Program-made: the position numbers and the translations under genes
Part shown: in pieces, positions 32,853-41,275 of the stretch
Layout of the letters: the number at the start of each line of letters is the position of its first letter
How positions within the stretch are numbered: the first letter of the stretch is position 1
Notes under the pieces: generated by a model
Told to the model about the DNA's origin: nothing
Databases searched by the model: none
What the model saw: only the letters and a program-made list of their open reading frames with translations
DNA from: Neobacillus niacini
GTDB lineage: Bacteria > Bacillota > Bacilli > Bacillales > Cytobacillaceae
NCBI RefSeq assembly: GCF_000759675.1
Contig: NZ_BAWM01000152.1
Span: 300,770 to 364,769 of the forward strand
DNA length: 64,000 nucleotides
Direction: 5' to 3'

Positions 32853-33750
32853 TAAACCTGCCTCCGCGAACTTCTGCAATATCGGCAACGGCGAGGAATG
32901 CATTTTCATCGCTTTCAGTAACAATTTCCTTTAACTTTGCTTCTTCGAGACGGTTGATGACACAGAAAATTACTTTCTTCTCATCACCTGAATAGGCACC
33001 CTCGCCATTTATATACGTAACACCTCGACCAAGTCGGTTCATGATCGCCTCGCCAATTTCTTGTGCATTATCACTAATGATCCAAACCGATTTGGATTCG
33101 TCTAGACCTGTGACGGTAATATCAATCGTTTTGTAAGCAACAAAATAGGCAATTAGCGAATACATCGCACGATCCCATGAGAAAACAAAACCAGCGCTTC
33201 CAAGTATGAATAAATTAAAAAACATGATTATTTCCCCAACAGAGAATGGAAGCTTCTTATTAAAGAGAATAGCTAGAATTTCAGTACCATCCAATGATCC
33301 ACCATAGCGGATGACCATTCCTACTCCGATTCCAAGAACGATTCCCCCAAAAACGGTTGCAAGTAATATATCCTGGGTGAACGCAGGTACTGGATGAAGT
33401 AATGTGGTGCCAATAGATAGAATAATAATTCCATAAAGAGTGGATAATGCGAAGGTTTTTCCAATTTGTTTATAACCGATGTAGAAAAATGGAATATTGA
33501 GAAGAAAGATAAAAACACCTAATTTCCAACCAGTCAAATATGAAAGCATAATCGATATTCCTACGATGCCTCCATCAATAACATGATTGGGTACAAGGAA
33601 AATTTCCAACCCTACCGCCATTAATGCTGCGCCAATTGTAATCAGCATTATTCTTTGAATAATCTTTCTTTTTGGCAATCCACGGTGTTGGACTTTCTCC
33701 ATGAGCACTTTTTGTTGCTCGTTTAGATTCATATTGGGAATTCCTGACAT
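32833..33750 (-). CDS. YitT family membrane protein with DUF2179 domain
   Basis: 305 aa. Five to six hydrophobic helices (~28-205), with EIFLVPNHVIDGGIVGIS and IRYGGSLDGTEILAILFNKK typical of YitT, then the soluble DUF2179 domain (~225-300, SDNAQEIGEAIMNRLGRGVT, VIFCVINRLEEAKLKEIV). Full-length architecture, unlike the shorter paralogue near 10.6 kb. Transport role suspected, not proven. AAAGGGG before the ATG; monocistronic. Confidence 0.9.
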   Translation of the reverse strand: MSGIPNMNLNEQQKVLMEKVQHRGLPKRKIIQRIMLITIGAALMAVGLEIFLVPNHVIDGGIVGISIMLSYLTGWKLGVFIFLLNIPFFYIGYKQIGKTFALSTLYGIIILSIGTTLLHPVPAFTQDILLATVFGGIVLGIGVGMVIRYGGSLDGTEILAILFNKKLPFSVGEIIMFFNLFILGSAGFVFSWDRAMYSLIAYFVAYKTIDITVTGLDESKSVWIISDNAQEIGEAIMNRLGRGVTYINGEGAYSGDEKKVIFCVINRLEEAKLKEIVTESDENAFLAVADIAEVRGGRFKKKDIH

Positions 33751-34851
33751 TATCTTGCCCCTTTCGAATAGACTTCTACTACCATTATAACAGGAAATTA
33801 ATAGTTTTTTGAATTTTTATGCACTTTATTTCCCAATATTCCTAGCTGAAAATAAAATATTTGCCCATTTTATTCATTGCAAAAAATATAAAGAAGCCGC
33901 CTCATTTGAGACAGCTTCTTGGGAATATTAACCTCTTAGGGGACCCAACCATGACATCAGCCAAAATGTTTTTTCACTCTTCCTTTTAGTCCTTTTACCG
34001 ATCTAATAGAAGGTTTAGTTTTTAGCCGATGTGTGTTGTTCCGTTGAAGGAATTAATTCACATGGGGTTTAATGGAATTCAAATTCCTTTAAAGAAACAA
34101 AATACCGGTATATTACTGATGGACTCATTATCCTTTTACTTGGATTAGCTTCTTGGCAATGTAAGATTTGTATTGGTTTAAGGTTTAGATAATAATATTG
34201 ATAAAGATCCTTCATTTATCGAATATAATTATCTGCTTACTACTTCTTACCTTTTTAGGTGAGCACCTATATCCAAATTTAAGGACCCAATAGTTTGCTG
34301 CCTCTATTTGTTTTAGTTATTGTTTGTTGATTCTTTCTTTTCTTTATTACTTTAGGTTTCTTCACAAAAGGAAGCTTCCATAATAATTTTAAGAAAGATC
34401 GTTTTTGGTTTGAGGAATTTATCTACTTACTTTTTTCCATAGGTAGATAAATTTTACTTTACTCCCAAATTACAATAACTTGTGTACCCTAATTTTGAAT
34501 GAGATGATTCCCTCTGTCACTAAAAAGAAAGTTTCGTTTGGACATACACCCTGCCAATTCAAGTTCCATCGCTCCACTTACCAAACATTGCAAAGGTAAA
34601 ACCTTTACTACTCGTTCACAAACGGAACGAACACGGATGGTTGAGTCTCCTAAGAAGTTAACTTTGTATTTATCCTTTACACTTATAGTATATCACCAGA
34701 TACTCTATGTAACACAAAATGTTGTGACGAATTGGTGAACTTTTCAAAATTAATAGACTATTAAAAATACTCATTTTTACCGAAACTATTAGATTATTAA
34801 TATTGAAAATTGAATGCTATTTGATTAAGATTTAGAAAAAAGGGGGAGATT
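33751..34851. other. 1.1-kb region without an intact gene
   Basis: AT-rich. Near 33891-33921 a hairpin (AAGAAGC...GCTTCTT) resembles a minus-strand terminator, preceded on that strand by an open tail reading KSEKTFWLMSWLGPLRG and a stop. Around 34370-34440 the plus strand reads LGFFTKGSFHNNFKKDRFWF, then EEFIYLLFSIG between stops. An inverted pair TTTATCTAC/GTAGATAAA lies at 34418-34450. These look like decayed coding sequence; I cannot name the parents. Confidence 0.5.
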
Positions 34852-35640
34852 ATGATGATTAGAAAATTGACTATAAATGACCATGACCTGGTCCTCTCTT
34901 ATTTAAGTGAGGAACCCTCCATCAATTTATTTATTATTGGGGATTTAGAGGTTTTTGGATACGATTCTGATTTCCAAGAAATCTGGGCAGAATTCGATGA
35001 ACATAGAGAAATCAAGGCAGTTCTTCTCAGATTCTATCAGTCATTTATACCTTATGCAAAGAGTGAATTTAATATCGCTGAGTTTGCTTCGATCATAGCC
35101 TCCTTTCCACAGCCGATTTTCTTATCAGGGAAAGCAGAGATTGTCGAGAAGTTTGAACCTTTTCAGGAGCTTCAGCTAGGAAAAAAACAAGAAACCTTTT
35201 TTGCAGAGTGTAAAAGTATTGAAAACCTTGGTGAAACTGACTTAGACATTAAAAAGGCTGGTCAAGATCACATTGACCAAATCTTATCCCTTCGCCGTTC
35301 TATTGACGAATTTCATCTCAGTGACAATGCAGCTGAAATGTTACGAACATCCATGGAATCCAATACTGCCAGAACCTATTTTACCGAAGAAGATGGTATC
35401 ATGACCGCTTGTGTATCTACTACTGCAGAAAATTCCATTTCTGCTATGATTGTGGGAGTTTGTACACGAAAAGAATATCGCCGCAAAGGGTTAGCAACAG
35501 CCATTATGCAAGTACTTTTTAAAGATGTTTTAAATGAAGGCAAGGTTCTTTGCCTATTTTATGATAATCCTGAAGCTGGACGAATCTATAAACGACTTGG
35601 ATTTAACGACATTGGTAAATGGACAATGTACCGAAAATAA
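34852..35640 (+). CDS. GNAT family N-acetyltransferase
   Basis: 262 aa. The C-terminal half is a GNAT domain: acetyl-CoA-binding VGVCTRKEYRRKGLATAIMQ (~201-220, the R/Q-x-x-G-x-G/A motif) and LFYDNPEAGRIYKRLGF (~237-253). The N-terminal half is a second, degenerate GNAT-like domain, a layout seen in several Bacillus acetyltransferases. Substrate unknown. GGGGGAG RBS; the second ATG is an equally good start. Confidence 0.88.
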   Translation: MMIRKLTINDHDLVLSYLSEEPSINLFIIGDLEVFGYDSDFQEIWAEFDEHREIKAVLLRFYQSFIPYAKSEFNIAEFASIIASFPQPIFLSGKAEIVEKFEPFQELQLGKKQETFFAECKSIENLGETDLDIKKAGQDHIDQILSLRRSIDEFHLSDNAAEMLRTSMESNTARTYFTEEDGIMTACVSTTAENSISAMIVGVCTRKEYRRKGLATAIMQVLFKDVLNEGKVLCLFYDNPEAGRIYKRLGFNDIGKWTMYRK

Positions 35641-35650
35641 TATTTGCCGC

Positions 35651-35680
35651 AAAAGCTCCCTTTATTCGGGAGTTTTTTTG
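35651..35680 (+). terminator. intrinsic terminator after GNAT gene
   Basis: AAGCTCCC...GGGAGTTTTTTTG stem-loop 10 nt past the stop. Confidence 0.85.
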
Positions 35681-35704
35681 TTATTAGGGTAGGTCATTAG
35701 GGAA

Positions 35705-35928
35705 GATTAGTATTCGTAAGAGACATCCACATGTTGAAGCCTTGAATGCTGTGATGAAGTATTATGGTGACGGTGCAACAGTAATCATCTGGGAACACAT
35801 ATATCGACCGGATATAACAGTTTGGAAATTATGTTCCATCTGTCTTGAGCAGTCGGTACGATGGATTAATCTTCGTAGATAAATCACATGCACTACATCC
35901 ACTTGTAATCGAAAGTCTTATTAATTAA
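35705..35928 (+). pseudogene. decayed gene fragment, family not recognised
   Basis: One frame reads KRHPHVEALNAVMKYYGDGA, then TVIIWEHIYRPDI; about 40 codons on, another frame continues FGNYVPSVLSSRYDGLIFVD, KSHALHPLVIESLIN and a stop at 35928. Both stretches look protein-like, and switching frames near 35822 would join them, as after a frameshift. No start with an RBS is visible. The parent gene is not identified. Confidence 0.4.
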
Positions 35929-35948
35929 AAATAGCAATATTTTCTCCT

Positions 35949-35978
35949 CACATAAATTTTGAGTAATTCCACATAATA
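35949..35978 (+). promoter_or_regulatory. sigma-G-like promoter for the DUF1657 operon
   Basis: CACATA (-35-like, 35949-35954), a 17-nt spacer, then CATAATA (-10, 35972-35978), close to the forespore sigma-G consensus. It lies ~45 nt before the first DUF1657 gene. Forespore expression is known for related spoVA-associated DUF1657/DUF421 genes. Confidence 0.4.
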
Positions 35979-36022
35979 CTGCTTGTAATATAATTTTTGA
36001 AAAAGAAAGAAGGATTTAAGAC

Positions 36023-36226
36023 ATGACAGTTGGAACACAGGTAAAACAAGCATTAGCAGGATTAAAAAGTGCTCAAGCCAGCTTTGAAACTTTTGCTTTA
36101 GAAACTGATAATCAAAACGCAAAAAAACTCTATCAGGATGCAGCTCAACAAACTCAAACCGTCCTAGATAGTCTTGAACCACGACTTCAAGAAATTTTAG
36201 CTGAAGAGCCTCAATATAATCAATAA
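36023..36226 (+). CDS. DUF1657 protein
   Basis: 67 aa, helical, soluble: MTVGTQVKQALAGLKSAQAS, then FETFALETDNQNAKKLYQDA, the DUF1657 pattern. GAAGGATTT RBS. First of three genes on the same strand, with a second DUF1657 protein and a DUF421 membrane protein. In spore formers these accompany spoVA-type operons; their molecular role is unknown. Confidence 0.88.
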   Translation: MTVGTQVKQALAGLKSAQASFETFALETDNQNAKKLYQDAAQQTQTVLDSLEPRLQEILAEEPQYNQ

Positions 36227-36290
36227 GTTTTAGAAGGGTTGGCATCCCTGCCAACTCTTTTCGTTATCTAATTAGAAAGGAAGTATAATC

Positions 36291-36494
36291 ATGACCATTG
36301 CTGCAAGTGTAAAGCAATGCCTAGCGAATATGAAGGGAATTGAAGCACAGTTATCTTCACTTGCCATCAATTCTAATGATGAAGATACACAAGGAGTGTT
36401 CCATGATTCCATGGTAACAATCTCTTCCATAAAAAAGGATTTACAGACTCGTGTTTTGGAGCTTGAACGACTTGAACCACAATATAAAGGGTAA
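36291..36494 (+). CDS. DUF1657 protein (second copy)
   Basis: 67 aa, same length as its neighbour and clearly paralogous: MTIAASVKQCLANMKGIEAQ, then LSSLAINSNDEDTQGVFHDS, ending LERLEPQYKG versus AEEPQYNQ. AAAGGAAG RBS. It lies 64 nt after the first copy and 14 nt before the DUF421 gene. A Cys at position 10 is not shared with the first copy. Confidence 0.87.
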   Translation: MTIAASVKQCLANMKGIEAQLSSLAINSNDEDTQGVFHDSMVTISSIKKDLQTRVLELERLEPQYKG

Positions 36495-36508
36495 AAATTC
36501 TGAGGTGA

Positions 36509-37375
36509 ATGAATATGCCTAGTTGGATTGATCTTATCATTCGTTCCTTTGTCTTCTTAGCACTTTTATTTTTCATGACAAAAATACTGGGAAAGAAGCA
36601 AATCTCTGAACTTTCTTTTTTTGAGTATGTTTCAGGGATTACCATCGGAAGTATTGCAGGTGAAGCGATAACTGGTCTTGAAAAAAATATGTTCCAAGGA
36701 ATGGTTGCTGTTATTATCTTTAGCCTTGCAACTCTTTTTGCTGACATTTTAGCATTAAAGAGTAAATCTTTCCGGGACTTTATTGAAGGACGAGGGACTG
36801 TATTAATCAAGGATGGCAAGGTTCTGGAGGAAAATTTAAAGAAAGAAAAATACACCATTGATGAATTATCTGCCTTGCTTCGCCAGAAGGACATCTACCG
36901 TGTAGCTGATGTTGAATTTGCCGTTCTGGAACCAAGAGGAACTCTTAGTGCTTTACTGAAAAAAGAAAATCGTCCATTGACCCCAAAAGATTTACAAATG
37001 AAGGTACCCGCTGAAAAAGAACCACAAACGGTGATCATGGATGGAAGCATTTTAGATGAAGCATTGAGGTCTTCCGGGAAAAGCAGAGGCTGGCTTGAAA
37101 CGGAATTAGAAAAGCTTGAACTAACGCTCGACAATGTATTTATTGGCCAAGTGGATTCTTACGGTGAATTAACAGTAGATATCTATGATGACAAAATACA
37201 AGTCCCCTCTCCATCACTGAGACCCTTATTATTGGCATCACTTAAGAAAACACAAGCAGATTTAGAAATATTTTCCTTAGAGACAGAAGACGAGAAATCT
37301 AAAGCGATGTATGATAAAAACGCGAAACTCGTACAGGAGACAATTGATAAACTCACCCCCTATCTAACGAGTTAA
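36509..37375 (+). CDS. DUF421 (YetF-like) membrane protein with C-terminal DUF1657 domain
   Basis: 288 aa. Three N-terminal membrane helices (~8-30, 40-58, 64-86), then a cytosolic DUF421 domain (~90-225, with GRGTVLIKDGKVLEENLKKE and DVEFAVLEPRGTLSALLKKE). After ~235 the protein carries a tail, LLLASLKKTQADLEIFSLET, DEKSKAMYDKNAKLVQETID, which matches the two small DUF1657 proteins just upstream: a fusion of the operon's two protein types. DUF421 proteins such as YetF affect spore membrane and germinant-receptor clustering functions in related systems. Operon partner of both DUF1657 genes. Confidence 0.88.
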   Translation: MNMPSWIDLIIRSFVFLALLFFMTKILGKKQISELSFFEYVSGITIGSIAGEAITGLEKNMFQGMVAVIIFSLATLFADILALKSKSFRDFIEGRGTVLIKDGKVLEENLKKEKYTIDELSALLRQKDIYRVADVEFAVLEPRGTLSALLKKENRPLTPKDLQMKVPAEKEPQTVIMDGSILDEALRSSGKSRGWLETELEKLELTLDNVFIGQVDSYGELTVDIYDDKIQVPSPSLRPLLLASLKKTQADLEIFSLETEDEKSKAMYDKNAKLVQETIDKLTPYLTS

Positions 37376-37383
37376 TAACCTTT

Positions 37384-37410
37384 GAGCCTAATCAGTAACT
37401 GATTAGGCTC
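37384..37410 (+). terminator. hairpin after the DUF421 gene
   Basis: Perfect 12-bp stem GAGCCTAATCAG-TAA-CTGATTAGGCTC just past the stop; the following bases are only weakly T-rich. Confidence 0.65.
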
Positions 37411-37525
37411 TGATTAACCAAGCTGCCTTCCAATGTCTCGAGGAAAGCAAGAAGCAATTTAACGTAAATGATTTTGGCTATGTATTTGAAAAATATATTA
37501 ATAATTAATAGAGGTATTTATACAC

Positions 37526-37559
37526 AAAGAAACAGACCCATAAAGGGTCTGTTTCTTTT
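37526..37559 (-). terminator. intrinsic terminator after csp
   Basis: AAAGAAACAGACCC/GGGTCTGTTTCTTT stem, 12 nt past the cold-shock gene stop on the minus strand. Confidence 0.88.
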
Positions 37560-37571
37560 CACACTATGTGA

Positions 37572-37772
37572 TTAAGCTTTGTTTACGTTAGCTGCTTGAG
37601 GTCCACGAGCGCCTTTTTCAACATCAAAAGTTACTGCTTGACCTTCTTCAAGAGTTTTAAAGCCTTCGCCTTGGATAGCTGAGAAATGTACGAATACATC
37701 TTCTCCACCTTCACGTTCGATGAATCCGAAACCTTTTTCTGCATTAAACCATTTTACTTTACCGTTTTCCAT
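37572..37772 (-). CDS. cold shock protein (CspB/CspD type)
   Basis: 66-aa single OB-fold cold-shock domain with both RNA-binding motifs, KGFGFIE (RNP1, ~13-19) and VFVHF (RNP2, ~26-30). [20 protein letters not shown] resembles B. subtilis CspD at the N terminus and CspB in the middle ([16 protein letters not shown]), so no exact symbol is given. Acts as an RNA chaperone and anti-terminator. AGGAGG RBS; the ~150-nt region upstream is probably a long 5' leader, as usual for csp mRNAs. Confidence 0.95.
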   Translation of the reverse strand: MENGKVKWFNAEKGFGFIEREGGEDVFVHFSAIQGEGFKTLEEGQAVTFDVEKGARGPQAANVNKA

Positions 37773-38028
37773 ATTTGTTGCCTCCTAGTGTGTAATCCAC
37801 ACATTGTATTACTATTCTTGCTCTTTGTGATCCAGGCGAAAAGCAATTACTTATTCTTCCCTTTACTACCGAACAAAAATAATTCTTCATAATCATACCA
37901 GAGAAAGAAGAATTAAGCAAGTTATCGTCCATTATTTACCCTTTCATACTTGCATAAACCTCTTACAGACTGGTCAAGTTATTAAAAATGTCACTAGGAT
38001 GATTACCCTAGTGACCTCATAGCAGAAC
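37773..38028 (-). other. csp upstream/leader region
   Basis: About 250 nt without a gene, AT-rich, between the cold-shock gene and the XRE-gene terminator. I see no clear riboswitch; a cold-responsive leader is expected but not demonstrated here. Confidence 0.35.
37985..38014 (-). terminator. intrinsic terminator after XRE regulator
   Basis: GTCACTAGG/CCTAGTGAC stem followed on the minus strand by ATTTTTAA. Confidence 0.85.
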
Positions 38029-38250
38029 TTAAATTTTCTCTTCTAATTCCCAGTCGTATAAATCCTCGATCTGGCAATTTAATTCTTTAGAAATAGTCAT
38101 GGCTGTACTAAGATTCATCACTTTCTTTGACATGTAGCCGTTAAGCTGTTCTAAAGGGATGTGTGTACTCTTTTCCAAACTTTTAAGATTCATACTGTTT
38201 TTTGATAATAGGGCTTTGAGGTTACTCTTTTTCGCTTTATAATTTGACAA
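38029..38250 (-). CDS. small XRE-family HTH protein
   Basis: 73 aa, TTG start with GAGGTG upstream. A Cro/CI-type helix-turn-helix occupies almost the whole protein (LKALLSKNSMNLKSLEKSTH, IPLEQLNGYMSKKVMNLSTA, MTISKELNCQIEDLYDW), the last part being the typical ISKELNCQIEDLY end. Single-domain regulator with unknown target; monocistronic. Confidence 0.85.
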   Translation of the reverse strand: MSNYKAKKSNLKALLSKNSMNLKSLEKSTHIPLEQLNGYMSKKVMNLSTAMTISKELNCQIEDLYDWELEEKI

Positions 38251-38425
38251 AATGACACCTCACTTTTTAAATAGTGTAACACAATGAGAATTCAAAAGAA
38301 AGGAATCACACCTTAGCACTATATCCAACAGCTTGATAGTTACTGAAAAACCTTCATACATTAGTAACAGGTGATTTAACAAATAATATGTTATAATTAA
38401 ATTTGATGAAAAAAGGGGTGTTGAT

Positions 38426-38599
38426 TTGAGAAATTCAAATAACAGATTCAATAGCGGGCAAACTGTGAAACTTAAGGACACTGGCGAAGAAGTTACCATC
38501 TTAAAATGGCAATATGTGAAAAATATGAAAAGGTATTCATACATCGTGAAAGAGCATCCTGGTACATTTTTTTTCGAAGAAGAATTTCAAACTCAATAG
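38426..38599 (+). CDS. 57-aa hypothetical protein
   Basis: TTG start after AAAAGGGGTG (spacing ~7), stop followed at once by a terminator. The product begins MRNSNNRFNSGQTVKLKDTG and continues EEVTILKWQYVKNMKRYSYI, a compact, mostly beta, basic sequence; the GQTVKLKDTGEEVTI stretch looks like a small SH3-like/KOW barrel. Family not recognised with certainty. Promoter-like TATAAT lies shortly upstream (near 38394). Confidence 0.62.
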   Translation: MRNSNNRFNSGQTVKLKDTGEEVTILKWQYVKNMKRYSYIVKEHPGTFFFEEEFQTQ

Positions 38600-38605
38600 A
38601 TAAAT

Positions 38606-38643
38606 AAAAAAGACCAAATCCAACGGATTGGTCCTCTTTTTAT
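38606..38643 (+). terminator. intrinsic terminator
   Basis: GACCAAATCC-AAC-GGATTGGTC stem then CTCTTTTTATTT, after the 57-aa gene. Confidence 0.8.
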
Positions 38644-38680
38644 TTAGATAATATAATATAAATTTTTTACTATGAGAATT

Positions 38681-38826
38681 GTCTAGCGCAAGCAGCCTAG
38701 GGGCTCGAGTCATAAGCCACCCCCTGAAGAAGGCAAAAATCGCCTTCTTGCAGTGGTCGTCTAATGCCTTCGTCCCTAGGAAAAATGAACTGCTTTTTTC
38801 CCTGGGCAAGGCGCTTCCGCTTTTCT
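38681..38826. repeat. dispersed repeat, family R, copy 2 (inverted)
   Basis: ~146 bp, reverse orientation to copy 1: begins GTCTAGCGCAAGCAGCCTAG and ends GGCAAGGCGCTTCCGCTTTT-CT. The interior (GGGGGTGGCTTATGACTCGA and GAAAAAAGCAGTTCATTTTT on the other strand) is shared almost word for word with copy 3. Its end abuts the asnS stop codon, so it sits where the asnS terminator should be. Confidence 0.8.
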
Positions 38827-38829
38827 TTA

Positions 38830-40221
38830 TTAAAATTCTGCGTTACCTGTCGTTCTTGGGAATGGAATAACATCTCTAATGTTTGACATTCCAGTAAGGT
38901 ACATAATTAACCGTTCAAAGCCTAGACCATAGCCTGAGTGTTTTGTACCGCCATATTTTCTAAGCTCTAGGTACCACCAATAATCTTCTTCACTCATACC
39001 AAGGTCATTAATTTTTCCAGCAAGAATATCCTCGCGCTCTTCACGCTGACTTCCACCGATTAGTTCCCCAATGCCTGGTACAAGTAAATCAGTAGCGGCA
39101 ACAGTCTTGTTATCTTCATTCAATCTCATATAGAAGGCTTTAATTTCCTTCGGATAATCCGTTACGAAAACAGGTTTTTTGAATACTTTTTCGCATAAAT
39201 AGCGCTCATGCTCTGTTTGCAAGTCAAGTCCCCATTCAACTGGGTATGCAAAGGTTTCGCCGGATTCCATTAATATATTAATGGCTTCCGTGTATGTCAC
39301 ACGTCCGAAATTTGAAGTGTGAGCATTATTAAGGCGATCTAATAAGCCTTTTTCAATAAAGCTATTGAAGAAATTCATTTCTTCTGGAGCTTGTTCAAGG
39401 ACATAGCCAATTACATACTTCACCATATCTTCTGCAAGATCCATAATTTCAGGCAGCTCAGCAAATGCTAATTCCGGCTCAATCATCCAGAATTCTGCCG
39501 CATGTCTCGCCGTATTGGAATTCTCCGCTCTAAATGTCGGACCAAACGTATAAACATTGCGGAAGGCTAATGCAAAAGCCTCTGCAGATAATTGTCCACT
39601 TACCGTCAGATTGGTTTCTTTGTTAAAGAAATCCTTTGTTAAATCTGTTTTCCCCTCTTCGTTTTTTGGAGGGTTATCGATATCTAGAGTGGTAACGCGG
39701 AACATCTCACCTGCACCTTCTGTATCACTACCCGTGATAATTGGTGAATGTACATAAACAAATCCCTTATCTTGAAAGAATTTGTGAATCGCATAAGAAG
39801 CTAACGATCTAACACGGAAAACCGCAGAAAAAGTGTTAGTACGTGGTCTTAAATGAGAAATGGTTCTTAAGTATTCAAATGAATGTTTTTTCTTTTGTAA
39901 AGGATAGTCGCTATTTGAAAGTCCTTCAATAGCAATATTTGTCGCTTTGATTTCAAATGGCTGTTTAGCTTGTGGAGTATGGATGAAATCTCCTTCTACT
40001 TTAATAGATGAACTGATTGGAAGTTTAGCGATCTCTTTGAAATTCTCCAATTGTTCGTCAAATACTATTTGAACACCTTTAAAAAAGCTGCCATCATTTA
40101 ATTCAATGAATCCAAAGGTTTTTGAATCGCGAATCGTGCGGATCCAACCAGATAATCGAACCTTCTGATCGATGTAGTTCTCTGTGTTTCTGTACAAATC
40201 CTTAATTAAGGCTTGTTTCAT
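38830..40221 (-). CDS. asnS: asparaginyl-tRNA synthetase
   Basis: 463-aa class IIb aminoacyl-tRNA synthetase. N-terminal OB anticodon-binding domain (~15-100, [20 protein letters not shown]), class II motif 2 [20 protein letters not shown] (~232-251) and motif 3 [15 protein letters not shown] (~431-445). The AsnRS-type TEGAGEMF replaces AspRS features. It charges tRNA-Asn. GGAGG RBS; a promoter and a terminator-like hairpin lie in its short leader. The repeat copy 2 follows the stop codon directly. Confidence 0.95.
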   Translation of the reverse strand: MKQALIKDLYRNTENYIDQKVRLSGWIRTIRDSKTFGFIELNDGSFFKGVQIVFDEQLENFKEIAKLPISSSIKVEGDFIHTPQAKQPFEIKATNIAIEGLSNSDYPLQKKKHSFEYLRTISHLRPRTNTFSAVFRVRSLASYAIHKFFQDKGFVYVHSPIITGSDTEGAGEMFRVTTLDIDNPPKNEEGKTDLTKDFFNKETNLTVSGQLSAEAFALAFRNVYTFGPTFRAENSNTARHAAEFWMIEPELAFAELPEIMDLAEDMVKYVIGYVLEQAPEEMNFFNSFIEKGLLDRLNNAHTSNFGRVTYTEAINILMESGETFAYPVEWGLDLQTEHERYLCEKVFKKPVFVTDYPKEIKAFYMRLNEDNKTVAATDLLVPGIGELIGGSQREEREDILAGKINDLGMSEEDYWWYLELRKYGGTKHSGYGLGFERLIMYLTGMSNIRDVIPFPRTTGNAEF

Positions 40222-40248
40222 TAAAATACAACCTCCAACTCTTATGTA

Positions 40249-40283
40249 AAAATAAAAATCCTCCCGCCCTCATGGGACGCAAG
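40249..40283 (-). promoter_or_regulatory. terminator-like hairpin in the asnS leader
   Basis: On the minus strand CCTTGCGTCC...GGGCGGGAGG forms a ~9-bp stem (one G-G mismatch, two G-U) followed by ATTTTTATTTTT, 27 nt before the asnS start codon. It looks like an attenuator, but the leader (~97 nt) is too short for a normal T-box. Confidence 0.5.
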
Positions 40284-40324
40284 GTAGTTTTCCACAATAT
40301 CATTGTTTCTTATATCCCTTCAAT

Positions 40325-40353
40325 ATTATATAAAACTCCCGCCAAATAAGCAA
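40325..40353 (-). promoter_or_regulatory. sigma-A promoter of asnS
   Basis: Minus-strand TTGCTT (-35), 17-nt spacer, TATAAT (-10, 40325-40330); start expected near 40318. Confidence 0.65.
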
Positions 40354-40470
40354 TATTCAACAAAAACCCTGTTTGTTTATATGATTTTTCAGAATATTAG
40401 CAGGATTTTTCAGAAGGGAAGTCGAAATTATTAGCAAATGTTCGATTCTTGATATAAATAAGGAGTGTTG

Positions 40471-40704
40471 ATGGTGGATAAAGTTACTTGTATTGCTTTT
40501 CTCCTGTATCATTCTTCTAAGAGTCAAGACATCAAAGAAAAAGCCATTCAATTACTAAATGGCGATGTATCCATTAGGGATTTAAAAAGAAATGCTTCCA
40601 TTCAAGCCCAATTAGTACTGGCAGAATCTATGTTAAGAAAGAATAACGTCGACAAACACAAGGTTCAGCTTTTTGCAGAGGAATTTTTGTTACTTGAGGT
40701 CTAA
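40471..40704 (+). CDS. 77-aa hypothetical protein
   Basis: ATG at 40471, 6 nt after AAGGAG; GTG at 40474 is an alternative. Helical, soluble: MVDKVTCIAFLLYHSSKSQD, then AIQLLNGDVSIRDLKRNASI and KVQLFAEEFLLLEV. Family not recognised. Its stop overlaps the stop of the convergent GNAT gene by a few bases. Confidence 0.65.
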   Translation: MVDKVTCIAFLLYHSSKSQDIKEKAIQLLNGDVSIRDLKRNASIQAQLVLAESMLRKNNVDKHKVQLFAEEFLLLEV

Positions 40705-41177
40705 GCTTCCTTAGGGAAGTTTTTTTCATAAACAAAAATTTCCTTGCCATAATCACTTTTTGCTGTTTTAATATAAAGAAACCCCAATGATTCCCAGAAT
40801 TGATTTGCCATTACATTTTCTTTTATGACACCAATGCGAACACGTTCTAAACCTCGATTGCGCATTTCACTTTCATAAAGTGCATATGCCTGTGCACCAA
40901 AACCAAATCCTTGATAATCACCATGAATCATCAAAAGTCCCAGCCATGGGTACTGATCTTTTGGATTTTCCATTAAGTAATCCATCACCCCAATATAGGT
41001 ATCATCAAGTTTGATAAAAACACTAATGGTTTCAGGATTCAAAAACTCTTCTTCTAATTCTGAAAGCTCCCTTTGGGCACTACCATTTTCAATAATATTA
41101 TAATTTGGATTTGAATTTATCATTTCAAGCGCAATATAAAGCGTTTCTTTTGTTATCTCTTCAAAATGCACTGACAT
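40701..41177 (-). CDS. GNAT family N-acetyltransferase
   Basis: 158-aa single GNAT domain: LMIHGDYQGFGFGAQAYALY (~82-101, acetyl-CoA loop, Q-x-x-G-x-G) and ENVMANQFWESLGFLYIKT (~121-139). AGGAGG precedes the ATG. Substrate unknown; overlaps the 3' end of a convergent small gene. Confidence 0.87.
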   Translation of the reverse strand: MSVHFEEITKETLYIALEMINSNPNYNIIENGSAQRELSELEEEFLNPETISVFIKLDDTYIGVMDYLMENPKDQYPWLGLLMIHGDYQGFGFGAQAYALYESEMRNRGLERVRIGVIKENVMANQFWESLGFLYIKTAKSDYGKEIFVYEKNFPKEA

Positions 41178-41275
41178 CTCTTAACCTCCTATCTAAAACG
41201 AATAAAACAATTATATCAATTTAACCTAAAATGCATACAAATTTTCAAAAAACTATAGATAAGAAAGGTGATTTT

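Noticed and set aside
34245-34312. TTAGGTGAG-CA-CCTATAT followed by GCTGCC resembles the 5' part of an M-box (ykoK) magnesium riboswitch.
   Set aside because: Spacing between the blocks is wrong, the downstream conserved GACGCCAATGGGTC and TGCTAAAGCTC parts are missing, and no transporter gene follows. At best a dead remnant.
40222-40320. T-box riboswitch before asnS.
   Set aside because: The leader is under 100 nt and lacks the T-box sequence and specifier loop.
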